Below are positions 20,131 to 29,431 of a DNA stretch of 64,000 nt, one piece after another. The stretch's first letter is position 1. Every line of letters starts with the position of its first letter. The stretch comes from Bacteroidales bacterium Phil6 (GTDB taxonomy: Bacteria; Bacteroidota; Bacteroidia; Bacteroidales; F082), in contig NWBN01000014.1 in assembly GCA_002633315.1 (NCBI GenBank), positions 141,844 through 205,843 of the forward strand, in the 5' to 3' direction. The notes beneath the pieces are model-generated. The model ran no database searches. It had not been told where the DNA came from and saw only the letters and a list, made by a program, of their open reading frames with translations. A program made the translations under genes and the position numbers.

Positions 20131-20160
20131 GTCGTCACGTTTTTTCGTGACGACCTTTTT
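20131..20160 (+). terminator. Intrinsic terminator after lpdA
   Basis: A 9-bp stem GTCGTCACG / CGTGACGAC around TTTTTT is followed by CTTTTT. Confidence 0.92.
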
Positions 20161-20177
20161 AGTCAAATAAACATAAT

Positions 20178-20720
20178 ATGAAAATAGACAAAACACCTAT
20201 CGAAGGTTTATTAATAATCACCCCTAAAATCTTTAAAGACGAAAGAGGTTATTTTTTTGAATCTTATAACAAAAAGACATTCAATGAGATGGGACTGAAC
20301 TTTAATTTTGTTCAAGACAACGAGTCATTTTCGTCAAAAGGTGTATTGAGAGGTTTGCATTTTCAGAAGCCACCATATTCACAAGGAAAACTGATAAGAG
20401 TTGTAAAAGGCAGTGTTTTAGACGTGGCAGTTGACTTGCGCAAAAGTTCCAACACATTCGGGAAATGGCATTCCATCATCCTCGACGGAGAAAACAAACA
20501 AATGTTTTATATCCCGGAAGGTTTTGCTCATGGCTTTTTAACATTGGAAGACAATACCATATTCACATATAAATGCACCAATCTCTACTGTAAAGAGTCA
20601 GAGGGCAGCATAAGATGGAACGACCCCGACATCAATATCGATTGGGAATGTGTTAATCCTATTCTCTCTGATAAAGACAATACAGCTCCATTTTTAAAAG
20701 ATATTGTAATTCCTTTTTAA
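20178..20720 (+). CDS. rfbC: dTDP-4-dehydrorhamnose 3,5-epimerase
   Basis: Catalyses the third step of dTDP-L-rhamnose synthesis for surface polysaccharides. The 180-residue cupin shows IITPKIFKDERGYFFESYN, the catalytic histidine in GVLRGLHFQKPP, VAVDLRKSS and FYIPEGFAHGF. The other three pathway genes are not adjacent. It leads a plus-strand group with a lytic transglycosylase 4 bases downstream. Confidence 0.95.
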   Translation: MKIDKTPIEGLLIITPKIFKDERGYFFESYNKKTFNEMGLNFNFVQDNESFSSKGVLRGLHFQKPPYSQGKLIRVVKGSVLDVAVDLRKSSNTFGKWHSIILDGENKQMFYIPEGFAHGFLTLEDNTIFTYKCTNLYCKESEGSIRWNDPDINIDWECVNPILSDKDNTAPFLKDIVIPF

Positions 20721-20724
20721 TGAC

Positions 20725-21735
20725 ATGGACACGAAAAACAAACTTCTTTTAATCTCGAAAATATCATTATGGGTCATTGCCATAACAGCAATAGTGATAA
20801 GTATCAGAGCAATACATATTGCAAAACAACGTCCTGTAACGTATGACCAGATAATGATACAAAGTCATGACATAGATTTTGCACCCGATATAACATTTGC
20901 CGGAGAGATTGTACCTATGGAAATGTTCAATATCAGAGAACGTTACGAACGTGAGCTGCTGTCGAACTGTTATTTCCACAGCAACACCATGCTCCTTCTG
21001 AAACGTTCCACACGCTGGTTTCCTGTAATAGAACCCATCTTAAAACAGTACAACATACCCGATGATTTCAAATACATCTGTCTTGTGGAGAGCGGACTTA
21101 CCAATGCCATATCGCCAGCCGGAGCTGTCGGATTCTGGCAGTTTATGCCTGCCACAGCAAAAGAAATGGGATTAACCATCAACAAAGAAGTCGATATGCG
21201 TTATAACGTTGAAGCAGAAACAATTGCTGCATGCAAATATTTTCTGAAGGCATACAAAAGATTCCAAAGTTGGACCTTGGCAGCTGCTTCTTTCAATATT
21301 GGTTCAACCAGACTCTCGAATAATATAAAAGAACAGAAAACCAACTCATATTACGACTTGTTAATGGCAGAAGAAACGGAACGTTACATATTCAGAATAC
21401 TCGCTTTCAAGACAATTTTTGAAAACCCCGAAAAATACGGTATTTTCGTAAGTGAGGAACTCTGCTACAAACCTTTTAAATACAAGACTGTAACAGTGAC
21501 GAAAGATGTTGACAGCTGGGCTGACTTTGCCAAAGAACATGGAATAACATATAAATTGTTAAAAGTATTCAATCCTTGGCTCCGCTCAAAATCATTAAAA
21601 GTCCATAAAGGCGAAGTTTATGAAATAAAAATACCTACACCGCCTTTCAATCTGACTTACGATGATTATGAAGACATGTTAGGCAAACATAATATTGAAA
21701 AATACCGAGACAGCATCAACGACACAATCATTTAG
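20725..21735 (+). CDS. Membrane-anchored lytic transglycosylase (SLT domain) with LysM-like tail
   Basis: Cleaves peptidoglycan glycan strands in the periplasm. Residues 7-28 form an N-terminal signal/anchor helix. The SLT fold follows, with the catalytic glutamate in [20 protein letters not shown] and the [13 protein letters not shown] motif, then AAASFNIG. The last 90 residues ([20 protein letters not shown]) look like a LysM wall-binding module. This order resembles MltD. It lies between rfbC and uvrA with very short gaps, so it is probably co-transcribed with them. Confidence 0.88.
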   Translation: MDTKNKLLLISKISLWVIAITAIVISIRAIHIAKQRPVTYDQIMIQSHDIDFAPDITFAGEIVPMEMFNIRERYERELLSNCYFHSNTMLLLKRSTRWFPVIEPILKQYNIPDDFKYICLVESGLTNAISPAGAVGFWQFMPATAKEMGLTINKEVDMRYNVEAETIAACKYFLKAYKRFQSWTLAAASFNIGSTRLSNNIKEQKTNSYYDLLMAEETERYIFRILAFKTIFENPEKYGIFVSEELCYKPFKYKTVTVTKDVDSWADFAKEHGITYKLLKVFNPWLRSKSLKVHKGEVYEIKIPTPPFNLTYDDYEDMLGKHNIEKYRDSINDTII

Positions 21736-21743
21736 TTATCGAA

Positions 21744-24581
21744 ATGGATAAAAAGGATATTGCAGAGAATGAATTTTTAGAAGTTTTCGGGGCAAGAGAA
21801 AACAACCTCAAAAACATTGATTTACGTATTCCGCGTGATAAACTTGTAGTCATAACCGGATTGAGCGGCAGCGGGAAATCATCATTGACCTTTGAAACCA
21901 TTTATGCGGAAGGACAAAGACGTTACATGGAGTCATTCTCCACATACGCAAGACAATTCATTGGCAATATGAAACGTCCTGACGTTGATGACATTAAAGG
22001 TCTGAGTCCTGTCATTTCCATAGAACAAAAAACCATCAACAAAAATCCGAGATCAACGGTTGGAACTGTAACTGAGATATATGATTTTCTTCGTCTTCTT
22101 TATGCCAGAATAGCAGAACCTTATTCATACGTCACCGGAGAGAAAATGGTACGTTATTCTGAAGAACAAATTACCAAAATGATTTTAGATAGCTATAAAA
22201 GCAGAAAGATCAACATTTTGGCACCAGTAGTAAGAGGAAGGAAAGGGCATTACCGAGATTTGTTCGAACAGATAAGAAATCAAGGATTTCTCAAAGTGCG
22301 CATAGATGGTGAAGTTCGGGAACTCGGTATGGTTACACAAGTAAACAGATATCAAACCCATGATATAGAGATAGTTATCGATAGACTATTAGTTGACAAC
22401 AATAAAGACAGACTTGCCAAATCCATAGAACTGGCATTCAAAAAAGGGAAAAACATGCTGATGGTATTAGATGAGGAGAAGAATGAGTTACGTTATTTCA
22501 GCAGGTTGCTGATGTGTCCAACATCCGGCATAGCCTATCAAGACCCGGAGCCTAACACCTTCTCTTTCAACTCACCGTATGGAGCTTGTCCCAAATGTAA
22601 CGGACTCGGCAAGATAACTGCCATCGACATTAATAAAATAATTCCGGACCCGAACCTGTCAATAAAAAATGGTGGTATAGCTCCCATTGGCAGCTATAAA
22701 AACAATATGATATTCAAACAGATAGTTTCAATCTGTTCAAAATACGATTTCGATATCAATACTCCGTTAAAGGACATTCCCGAGAAGGCTTTAGATACCA
22801 TTTTATATGGCAGTAACGATTATATCTCATTGGCAAATGATGATGTCGATACTCCATTTTCATATTTTACTACATTCGAAGGTATCATTAACGTTATTGA
22901 AAAACAAAACACTGATAATGCTCCTGCTGATATTGTACGATGGGCAACAAGTTTCATGAACGAAGAGACATGTCCCGAGTGCAGCGGACAACGTCTGAAG
23001 AAAGAATCGCTGTATTTCAGAATAAACGGCAAGAACATTGCAGAAGTGGCATCAATGGACGTATTAGAGTTGTCGGGTTGGATAGACGACCTTCCAAATC
23101 ATTTGAATGACAAACAAAATGAAATTGCAAAAAGCATACTTTCTGAAATAAATAAAAGATTACATTTTCTCCTTAATGTAGGTATAGACTATCTCAACAT
23201 GAATTGTCCGTCAAAGACACTATCTGGAGGAGAAGCACAACGTATAAGACTTGCCACGCAAATAGGCTCACAACTGACAGGCATATTGTACATTCTTGAC
23301 GAACCAAGCATAGGACTGCATCAACGCGACAATCACAAGTTAATAGAATCATTGAAAGACTTACGTGACATAGGCAATTCCATTATTGTTGTAGAACATG
23401 ACAAAGACACCATGATGGAATCGGATTATATTGTTGACATAGGACCTGGTGCGGGATGTCACGGCGGAGAAGTCATCTTTCAAGGAACTCCTAAAGAAGC
23501 CATGAAAGGCAAGGGATTGACGTGTGATTATCTTAAAGGAAAGAGAAAAATAGAAATTCCGGAAAAGAGACGACAGCCTCTTGAAGGACAGCGTATTACA
23601 CTATACGGTGCAAGAGGCAACAATCTGAAGAATGTAAATCTGACAATACCGCTCGGCATCATGATATGTGTCACTGGGGTGTCAGGTTCAGGAAAATCAT
23701 CTCTTATCAACGAGACCTTATATCCCATCCTCAGCAAGCACTTTTACAACTCGGTAAAAGAACCTCTACCTTACAACAGCATCACCGGACTGGAAAATAT
23801 CAACAAAGTAATCGAGATTAATCAAGCTCCCATAGGACGAACTCCGAGGTCAAACCCTGCGACATATACCAAAGTTTTCGATGAGATACGCAAGTTATAC
23901 AGCGAGTTGCCGGAATCAAAGATACGCGGTTACAAGTCGGGAAGATTCTCTTTTAATGTCAAAGGAGGACGATGCGAGACATGCGGTGGTGCCGGATTGC
24001 GTGTAATAGAAATGAATTTCTTACCTGATGTTCATGTCTTATGCGAGACATGCCAAGGCAAACGATATAACAGAGAGACTTTGGAGGTTCGTTTCAAAGG
24101 AAAGTCTATCAACGACATATTAAATCTTACCATTGACGATGCTTTGGTTTTTTTTGAGAACTTCCCTTTGATAACTCAAAAGATAAAGACGTTGCAAGAT
24201 GTCGGACTTGGATATCTGAAACTCGGACAGCCTTCAACGACATTGTCGGGAGGAGAAGCACAAAGAGTAAAACTTGCTGCCGAATTGTCGAAACGCGATA
24301 CAGGTAAAACACTGTATATTCTGGATGAACCTACAACAGGTCTCCATTTCGAAGATATCAAGGTTTTGATGAACGTTCTCGACAAACTTGTAGATAAAGG
24401 GAATACAGTATTAATCATAGAACACAACCTCGATGTCATAAAAATGGCAGATTATTTAATCGACATGGGACCGGACAGCGGCATACGAGGCGGAGAAATA
24501 ATATGCGAAGGAACACCTGAAGAAATCGTCGCCAAAGGCATTGGATATACAGGATATTATCTCAAAAATGTCTTGGAATAA
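21744..24581 (+). CDS. uvrA: Excinuclease ABC subunit A
   Basis: The damage-sensing ATPase of nucleotide excision repair, 945 residues. Two ABC ATPase halves are visible: Walker [11 protein letters not shown] and [10 protein letters not shown], signatures [13 protein letters not shown] and [13 protein letters not shown]. Zinc modules are at CPKCNGLG / CPECSGQR and CETCGGAG / CETCQGKR. It follows the transglycosylase gene by 8 bases and ends at a hairpin shared with the converging SIMPL gene. Confidence 0.98.
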   Translation: MDKKDIAENEFLEVFGARENNLKNIDLRIPRDKLVVITGLSGSGKSSLTFETIYAEGQRRYMESFSTYARQFIGNMKRPDVDDIKGLSPVISIEQKTINKNPRSTVGTVTEIYDFLRLLYARIAEPYSYVTGEKMVRYSEEQITKMILDSYKSRKINILAPVVRGRKGHYRDLFEQIRNQGFLKVRIDGEVRELGMVTQVNRYQTHDIEIVIDRLLVDNNKDRLAKSIELAFKKGKNMLMVLDEEKNELRYFSRLLMCPTSGIAYQDPEPNTFSFNSPYGACPKCNGLGKITAIDINKIIPDPNLSIKNGGIAPIGSYKNNMIFKQIVSICSKYDFDINTPLKDIPEKALDTILYGSNDYISLANDDVDTPFSYFTTFEGIINVIEKQNTDNAPADIVRWATSFMNEETCPECSGQRLKKESLYFRINGKNIAEVASMDVLELSGWIDDLPNHLNDKQNEIAKSILSEINKRLHFLLNVGIDYLNMNCPSKTLSGGEAQRIRLATQIGSQLTGILYILDEPSIGLHQRDNHKLIESLKDLRDIGNSIIVVEHDKDTMMESDYIVDIGPGAGCHGGEVIFQGTPKEAMKGKGLTCDYLKGKRKIEIPEKRRQPLEGQRITLYGARGNNLKNVNLTIPLGIMICVTGVSGSGKSSLINETLYPILSKHFYNSVKEPLPYNSITGLENINKVIEINQAPIGRTPRSNPATYTKVFDEIRKLYSELPESKIRGYKSGRFSFNVKGGRCETCGGAGLRVIEMNFLPDVHVLCETCQGKRYNRETLEVRFKGKSINDILNLTIDDALVFFENFPLITQKIKTLQDVGLGYLKLGQPSTTLSGGEAQRVKLAAELSKRDTGKTLYILDEPTTGLHFEDIKVLMNVLDKLVDKGNTVLIIEHNLDVIKMADYLIDMGPDSGIRGGEIICEGTPEEIVAKGIGYTGYYLKNVLE

Positions 24582-24614
24582 GGCATTTTAAAATACTTAA
24601 AAATAATTTGCAGA

Positions 24615-24643
24615 GATGATGCGACAATTCATATCGCATCATC
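24615..24643. terminator. Hairpin between converging uvrA and SIMPL genes
   Basis: A 10-bp stem GATGATGCGA / TCGCATCATC encloses a 9-base loop. It has no long T-run. Confidence 0.65.
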
Positions 24644-24659
24644 TAAGTGCTTGCAACTA

Positions 24660-25370
24660 TCAGTCTTCAAGGAAATAAGTTACGTTGGTAACAACTCTGA
24701 CAGTCTTTATATAAGGTGTATTATCATCCCGGTCAGAAATAGAGAATTGTCCTTGTGTAGCAGTTTTTATTTTACCGAGCTTGCTATTAGAGTCAAAAGC
24801 AAACTTCTCAGCAGCAGCACGAGCATTTTTTGTAGCTTCCTCTATCATCTGAGGTTTTATACTGTTCAAATCAGAATATATGAAACTGACATGGTCGGTA
24901 TAAAAATCTCCGTTAGCTATAGCTACACCTTGTTTTATCAATTCTCCTTGACGGCTCATCAAATTTCTGACAAGATCGATATTGCTTGAAGATACCGTTA
25001 TTGTTGACGTTACATTATACCTCGTGTTATAATTATTATTCGAATAATAATCAGCTTCCCTATCCTGTACTCGAGGCGCATTTATGCTGATTTCAGACTC
25101 AGAAATACCATTGTCTTTCAAAAATTTCTCAACAATAATATTCTTGGCATTCACCTCATTATAGACAGTAATCAAATCATTGCCAACGACCTTAATGGTT
25201 ATAGGCCAGAACACACGGTCTGCTTTCACTTCCATCTCTGCCAATCCTTTGACATTGACTGTACGGACATCTTTGGAAATATGAGAAAGCCCCAACCAAA
25301 TAAAAAATCCCATAATAGCCATTCCTAACATAAGGAACAATGCTTCACTTTTTAAATTTTTCATTTTCAA
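24660..25370 (-). CDS. SIMPL (DUF541) domain protein, membrane-anchored
   Basis: A 236-residue periplasmic protein with one N-terminal helix (residues 12-30) and a SIMPL/DUF541 domain. Typical segments are VNVKGLAEMEVKADRVFWPI, GISESEISINAPRVQDR and EEATKNARAAAEKFA. The family is linked to envelope stress and oxidative protection, but its biochemical role is unsettled. The gene appears monocistronic. Confidence 0.82.
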   Translation of the reverse strand: MKMKNLKSEALFLMLGMAIMGFFIWLGLSHISKDVRTVNVKGLAEMEVKADRVFWPITIKVVGNDLITVYNEVNAKNIIVEKFLKDNGISESEISINAPRVQDREADYYSNNNYNTRYNVTSTITVSSSNIDLVRNLMSRQGELIKQGVAIANGDFYTDHVSFIYSDLNSIKPQMIEEATKNARAAAEKFAFDSNSKLGKIKTATQGQFSISDRDDNTPYIKTVRVVTNVTYFLED

Positions 25371-25723
25371 TTATTTTAAGTTTGTTTTTATTATTACTTT
25401 CCCTCAACAAAAATAATTATTTCAACAATTTCATGACTACAAACCAACAAAATGCATATTACATCCAGATAAAACTCTTATCTCATAAACAAGTTTTCCA
25501 AACTGATTTATATACAATTCAAAAATATAACAAAAAATTAAGATTAATATTATAAGGATAGATAAAAATAAGGAAATATAGCTACTGAATATAAACTGAC
25601 AATAAACAATATCAAAACATATTTATTTCATAATCAATATATTGTGCTATAATATTTACAAAAAACAATTCATGACAAACATTGTAAAACCACACAGTAA
25701 AAAACAATTTTACGAAAAAAACA
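25371..25723. other. AT-rich intergenic region, nothing recognised
   Basis: About 350 bases upstream of the SIMPL gene and downstream of the tmRNA terminator. Short plus-strand frames here have no homologous look or start signals. Confidence 0.5.
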
Positions 25724-25756
25724 TAAAAAAACGACCGCTAAAATTCAGCAGTCGTT
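25724..25756 (-). terminator. Intrinsic terminator of tmRNA
   Basis: A 10-bp stem (plus-strand AACGACCGCT / AGCAGTCGTT) has a C-A position that becomes a G-U pair in the minus-strand RNA. It is followed on the minus strand by seven T. Confidence 0.85.
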
Positions 25757-25763
25757 TTAATTG

Positions 25764-26160
25764 TGGAGCTGGAGGGAGTCGAACCCTCGTCCAAACAAGG
25801 AACAACCATGCTTTCTACATGCTTATTCTGCCATTGGTTTTCGTGAAGAGCAAGGGGACAGACACCCTAAGCCCGACCTTATCTTCTAAATTTTCGCGAC
25901 ATGAGCGAAGAAATCATGTTACTATCCCGAAATTGCTGAGCACCTCGTTACCGGACCGGAATCGAGAACATCCATCCGCGAGATGTCTCGTTCCCCCACC
26001 TTGTGAGAGAATTAAGCTACATCTACTGTACTTCGATTAAGCAGCGAGAGCGTAATTATATTCGCCAATTAATTTTTTGCAGTCAAGATTTGCGAGCGTC
26101 ACTGCGAGGCTCGACATGCTTACATGACCATTCTACAAGCTGTCAAAACCAATCAACCCC
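25764..26160 (-). ncRNA. ssrA: Transfer-messenger RNA (tmRNA)
   Basis: The RNA rescues stalled ribosomes by adding a degradation tag. On the minus strand the 5' end GGGGUUG pairs with CAGCUCC at the 3' end, and the T-arm GGGUUCGACUCCC is intact, giving the tRNA-like part. The tag frame (minus, 26066 to 26037) begins at the GGC resume codon and reads GEYNYALAA, then TAA. This fits the GE-N-YALAA tags of Bacteroidota. The 3' CCA is not encoded. The length of about 397 bases is normal. Confidence 0.95.
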
Positions 26161-26180
26161 TTCAAAGAACTTTTGTCATG

Positions 26181-26211
26181 CAAAATTACTACATCAACAA
26201 GTTTTTGTCAA
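26181..26211 (-). promoter_or_regulatory. Promoter of tmRNA
   Basis: Minus-strand TTG (26209-26211), a 20-base spacer and TAATTTTG (26181-26188) sit just upstream of the RNA 5' end at 26160. Confidence 0.65.
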
Positions 26212-26445
26212 GTGTTATTTTCATAATTTTCTTTTATATTATTCTGAAAATTATAAAAACTGCAACCATATCATAATCTTCATTTCAAGACAATATAATT
26301 AAAATACAACATTGGACATTGACCATCATCATATTAAAGTTTAAAAACAACAATCACAAAAGCGACCGAATAACGGAATGACGCCATCTGACATATACAT
26401 CACATTTTAATTAAAACCATTGAAACTTATCATTCAAGAAAGAAG

Positions 26446-26518
26446 AGCGGATAACGGGGCTCGAACCCGCGACCTAAAGCTTGGGAAGCTTTCGCTCTGC
26501 CAACTGAGCTACATCCGC
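26446..26518 (-). tRNA. tRNA-Gly(CCC)
   Basis: Cloverleaf on the minus strand. The acceptor GCGGATG pairs with TATCCGC (last pair G-U). The anticodon stem AAAGC/GCTTT holds the loop TTCCCAA, so the anticodon is CCC. The T-arm is GCGGGTTCGAGCCCCGT-like. CCA is not encoded. Confidence 0.93.
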
Positions 26519-26527
26519 TTTTCGATG

Positions 26528-26535
26528 CAAAATTA
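26528..26535 (-). promoter_or_regulatory. -7 promoter box for tRNA-Gly
   Basis: Minus-strand TAATTTTG, 10 bases before the tRNA 5' end. Confidence 0.55.
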
Positions 26536-26642
26536 TATAAAATTTCATTACATCATAACATAAAAGCAAATTTTTCTATCCTAAAATTGTAAACAAAACC
26601 ATCATATATCATTTTTTATTCTGACAATTTATTAAAAATCAT

Positions 26643-26650
26643 TATTTTTG
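26643..26650 (+). promoter_or_regulatory. -7 promoter box for the LOG operon
   Basis: TATTTTTG ends 19 bases before the LOG-family ATG. Confidence 0.6.
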
Positions 26651-26668
26651 TAACCCAAAATAAAACAC

Positions 26669-27376
26669 ATGGAAAATACTGAAGAACAAATAAGAGAAGC
26701 CTTTCAGGAAAAAAACTGGAATGAGATAAAGACGCACGACTCCTGGTCTGTTTTCAAAAGCATGGCAGAATTTGTCAATGGATATGAGACATTGGCTAAG
26801 ATAGGACCTTGCGTTGCTATTTTCGGGTCTGCGAGATTGAAACCCGACAACAAATATTACAAAATGGCGGAGGAGACAGCATATATACTTGTCAAGAAAG
26901 GTTTTGGAATTATCACCGGAGGAGGTCCCGGCATTATGGAAGCCGGCAACAAAGGTGCTCACTTCGGAGGAGGGAAAAGCGTAGGTCTGAATATCATCTT
27001 GCCTAACGAACAAAAGGCAAATCAATTCGTTGATCAAGATAAATCATTAAATTTCAACTATTTTTATGTAAGAAAAACCATGTTCATGCGTTATTCGCAA
27101 GGTTATATCGCATTTCCCGGGGGATTCGGAACCCTTGACGAGGTATCGGAAGCCATAACGCTAATTCAGACCAACAAACTCATCTCCTTCCCTATCGTAT
27201 TAGTAGGCAAAGACTTTTGGGATGGTCTCGTAAATTGGTTTAAAAAAGAACTCCTCTCAAACCAACTTATTTCGGAAAATGACTTGAATATCTTTCATGT
27301 AGTTGATACTGTTGAAGATGCAGTGAAAATAATAGAAGACTTCTATAACAAATATGCTTTAAAACCGAATTTTTAA
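26669..27376 (+). CDS. LOG-family protein (TIGR00730 type)
   Basis: A Rossmann-like protein of 235 residues related to LONELY GUY cytokinin-riboside 5'-monophosphate phosphoribohydrolases. The nucleotide-binding blocks CVAIFGSARL, GFGIITGGGPGIMEAGNKGA and the PGGFGTLDEVSEAIT motif with the conserved glutamate are all present. The family removes ribose phosphate from nucleotides, but the bacterial substrate is often unknown. Its stop codon overlaps the next start (TAATG), which suggests translational coupling with the retropepsin-like gene. Confidence 0.88.
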   Translation: MENTEEQIREAFQEKNWNEIKTHDSWSVFKSMAEFVNGYETLAKIGPCVAIFGSARLKPDNKYYKMAEETAYILVKKGFGIITGGGPGIMEAGNKGAHFGGGKSVGLNIILPNEQKANQFVDQDKSLNFNYFYVRKTMFMRYSQGYIAFPGGFGTLDEVSEAITLIQTNKLISFPIVLVGKDFWDGLVNWFKKELLSNQLISENDLNIFHVVDTVEDAVKIIEDFYNKYALKPNF

Positions 27377-27843
27377 TGCGTAGATACACCGAGATACCTT
27401 TTGACGTCTTACCTATTGATAACGAAGGTTATCATATAATGATAAAAGGTAAGATCAATGATAAAGATGCAAACTTTATCATTGATACCGGGGCTTCACA
27501 GACTGTTTTCGATAAGACAACAATCAACGATTTTGCCGAGCCTACATCGGTAAAGCATAAAAAAGGTGTTTCTGCAAGTGTGGGAGCGTCCGACATAAAC
27601 ATAACATTGTCGGTAATAGGAAAAATTTCGTTTAATGATTTTAATTTATATGATTATCAAGGCATTATCATTGACCTATCACATATCAACGACTCATATC
27701 GAAAGTTCAATCTGCCGGTGATACATGCCATAATAGGCGGTGATATTTTAAAAAGTTACGATGCCGTAATAAATTACAGATTAAAAAAGTTAAGATTAAC
27801 ACCAAAGAAGAAACCAGATGCCTCGCATTCTAATAATAGATGA
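27376..27843 (+). CDS. Retropepsin-like aspartic protease domain protein
   Basis: A 155-residue single-domain protein with the aspartic protease signature FIIDTGASQTVFD near residue 36 and a glycine-containing second half (HAIIGGDILKSYDAVINY). One DTG site per chain implies a dimer, as in retropepsins. No signal peptide is visible, so it is probably cytoplasmic. It overlaps the start of the downstream response regulator by 26 bases. The target is unknown; the coupling to LOG and the regulator is suggestive only. Confidence 0.8.
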   Translation: MRRYTEIPFDVLPIDNEGYHIMIKGKINDKDANFIIDTGASQTVFDKTTINDFAEPTSVKHKKGVSASVGASDINITLSVIGKISFNDFNLYDYQGIIIDLSHINDSYRKFNLPVIHAIIGGDILKSYDAVINYRLKKLRLTPKKKPDASHSNNR

Positions 27844-28981
27844 TGAACCTGCCATAAGACGGGTTCTGCGCGATATTCTTGAAAATGAAGGATACATTGT
27901 TGAAGATGCCGCATCCGGCATAGAAGCTTTGCCCATCATCAAAGAACAGGAATTCGATGCTATTTTTTGTGACATCAAAATGCCACAGATGGACGGCATT
28001 GAAGTTCTTGAAAACATCAAACAAAATTCCGACACTCCTGTCATCATGATTTCCGGACACGGCACCATAGAGACAGCAGTGGAAGCCATTAAAAAAGGTG
28101 CTTTCGACTATATCTCCAAGCCGCCGGATCTCAACAGGCTACTTATCACATTACGTAACGCACTTGACAAATCCAAACTCATGACAGAGACCAAGGCTCT
28201 TAAAAAGGTTGTCAGGAAACAATATGAAATGATAGGTGAATCGGCTCCTATGATTGAGGTTCGCGAAATGATTGAAAAGGTCGCTCCCACCTCGGCTCGA
28301 GTTCTCATCGAAGGTGAAAACGGCACCGGCAAAGAACTCGTCGCCAGACAGTTGCATGAGTTAAGCAACAGATCATACAATCCTTTCATTGAAGTCAATT
28401 GTGCAGCCATCCCTTCAGAACTTATTGAAAGTCAATTATTTGGACACGAAAAAGGGTCTTTCACTTCTGCAGTGAAGATGAGAAAGGGAGATTTTGAACT
28501 TGCCAATGGAGGAACTTTGTTCCTCGATGAAATTGGTGACATGAGTCTGTCGGCACAGGCAAAAGTGTTACGTGCTTTGCAGGAAAACAAAATAACACGC
28601 GTCGGCAGTGAAAAAGACATACCCGTTGACGTAAGAGTCATTGCTGCAACAAACAAAAATCTTAAAGAAGAAATAGAGAAAGGCAACTTCAGAGAAGATT
28701 TATACCACAGACTCAGCGTCATTATCATCATGGTGCCTCCATTAAGAGACAGAAAAGACGACATACCATTGCTTGTTGACGCCTTTGTCAAACGTATATC
28801 CGAAGACATGGGAAAACCTGCTCCTGTTTTTAAGGAAGAAGCTGTAGCAGAACTGCAGAATTACAGATGGACAGGAAATATAAGAGAGTTGCAGAATGTG
28901 GTGGAAAGACTCGTGATATTATGCGGAAACACCATCACGGAAGATGACGTAAAGAAATACGCACAACCACTTGTAAAATAA
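27818..28981 (+). CDS. NtrC-type response regulator lacking a DNA-binding domain
   Basis: The 387 residues comprise a receiver domain (RILIIDDEPAIRR, phosphorylation Asp in FCDIKMPQMDG, Lys in YISKP) and a sigma-54 AAA+ domain (Walker A GENGTGKE, Walker B GGTLFLDEIGDMS, R-finger region FREDLYHRL, sensor II GNIRELQNVVERL). The sigma-54-contact loop, normally GAFTGA, reads GSFTSA. The protein ends at YAQPLVK with no Fis-type helix-turn-helix, so it must act without direct DNA binding, through a partner, or have another role. A histidine kinase is not adjacent. Confidence 0.9.
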   Translation: MPRILIIDDEPAIRRVLRDILENEGYIVEDAASGIEALPIIKEQEFDAIFCDIKMPQMDGIEVLENIKQNSDTPVIMISGHGTIETAVEAIKKGAFDYISKPPDLNRLLITLRNALDKSKLMTETKALKKVVRKQYEMIGESAPMIEVREMIEKVAPTSARVLIEGENGTGKELVARQLHELSNRSYNPFIEVNCAAIPSELIESQLFGHEKGSFTSAVKMRKGDFELANGGTLFLDEIGDMSLSAQAKVLRALQENKITRVGSEKDIPVDVRVIAATNKNLKEEIEKGNFREDLYHRLSVIIIMVPPLRDRKDDIPLLVDAFVKRISEDMGKPAPVFKEEAVAELQNYRWTGNIRELQNVVERLVILCGNTITEDDVKKYAQPLVK

Positions 28982-29024
28982 AACATCTCTATACATTTGA
29001 ACACTCCATTGTAACAATAAAATC

Positions 29025-29056
29025 CCGATGGTAACAACATACATCATCGGAGTTTT
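29025..29056. terminator. Terminator after the LOG/retropepsin/regulator operon
   Basis: The stem CCGATG / CATCGG is flanked by AAAATC and AGTTTT, which extend it, and TTATT follows. Confidence 0.65.
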
Positions 29057-29127
29057 ATTATTGTATGTCATTTAAAACCATGATTGTCAAGCCACACCAT
29101 TTTTTCTTTAAAAAAATGTCTTTTTTA

Positions 29128-29158
29128 TTTGTTCATATCAAAATAACATGTATCTTTG
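29128..29158 (+). promoter_or_regulatory. Promoter of tRNA-Val(UAC)
   Basis: TTTG at 29128-29131, a 19-base spacer and TATCTTTG at 29151-29158 match the Bacteroidota consensus. Confidence 0.75.
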
Positions 29159-29191
29159 CAAACGCAAAACGGAACAAGTTCTTTGCCTATC

Positions 29192-29266
29192 GGAAGCTTA
29201 GCTCAGTTGGTTCAGAGCGCCTGCCTTACAAGCAGGAGGTCACTGGTTCGACCCCAGTAGTTTCCA
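29192..29266 (+). tRNA. tRNA-Val(UAC)
   Basis: Acceptor GGAAGCT pairs with AGTTTCC. The anticodon stem CCTGC/GCAGG holds the loop CTTACAA, so the anticodon is UAC. The T-arm is ACTGG-TTCGACC-CCAGT. CCA is not encoded. Confidence 0.95.
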
Positions 29267-29292
29267 CAATATTTTTTTAATAACATCATTTT

Positions 29293-29322
29293 AAAGATTT
29301 CTATTATAGAAATCTTTTTTTA
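29293..29322 (+). terminator. Intrinsic terminator after tRNA-Val(UAC)
   Basis: An 11-bp stem AAAGATTTCTA / TAGAAATCTTT around TTA is followed by a T-run. Confidence 0.88.
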
Positions 29323-29360
29323 TGTCATTAAATAAGATTTCTGTAAAATACAGCATATAA

Positions 29361-29402
29361 CAAAAACAACTCCGAAGAGCAAATAAACGTTCCGGAGCTG
29401 TT
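29361..29402 (-). terminator. Intrinsic terminator of the DPP4-like gene
   Basis: On the minus strand AACAGCTCCG pairs with CGGAGTTGTT (one G-U) and TTTTG follows. Confidence 0.75.
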
Positions 29403-29431
29403 TCGTTTAAATAACTTTCAATTCAAAAACA

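Noticed and set aside
25642..26040. 132-codon plus-strand frame
   Set aside because: It runs through the tmRNA gene in antisense and matches nothing.
29065..29280. 71-codon frame over the tRNA-Val(UAC) gene
   Set aside because: Its second half is the translated tRNA (SVGSERLPYKQEVTGSTPVV), a common artefact.
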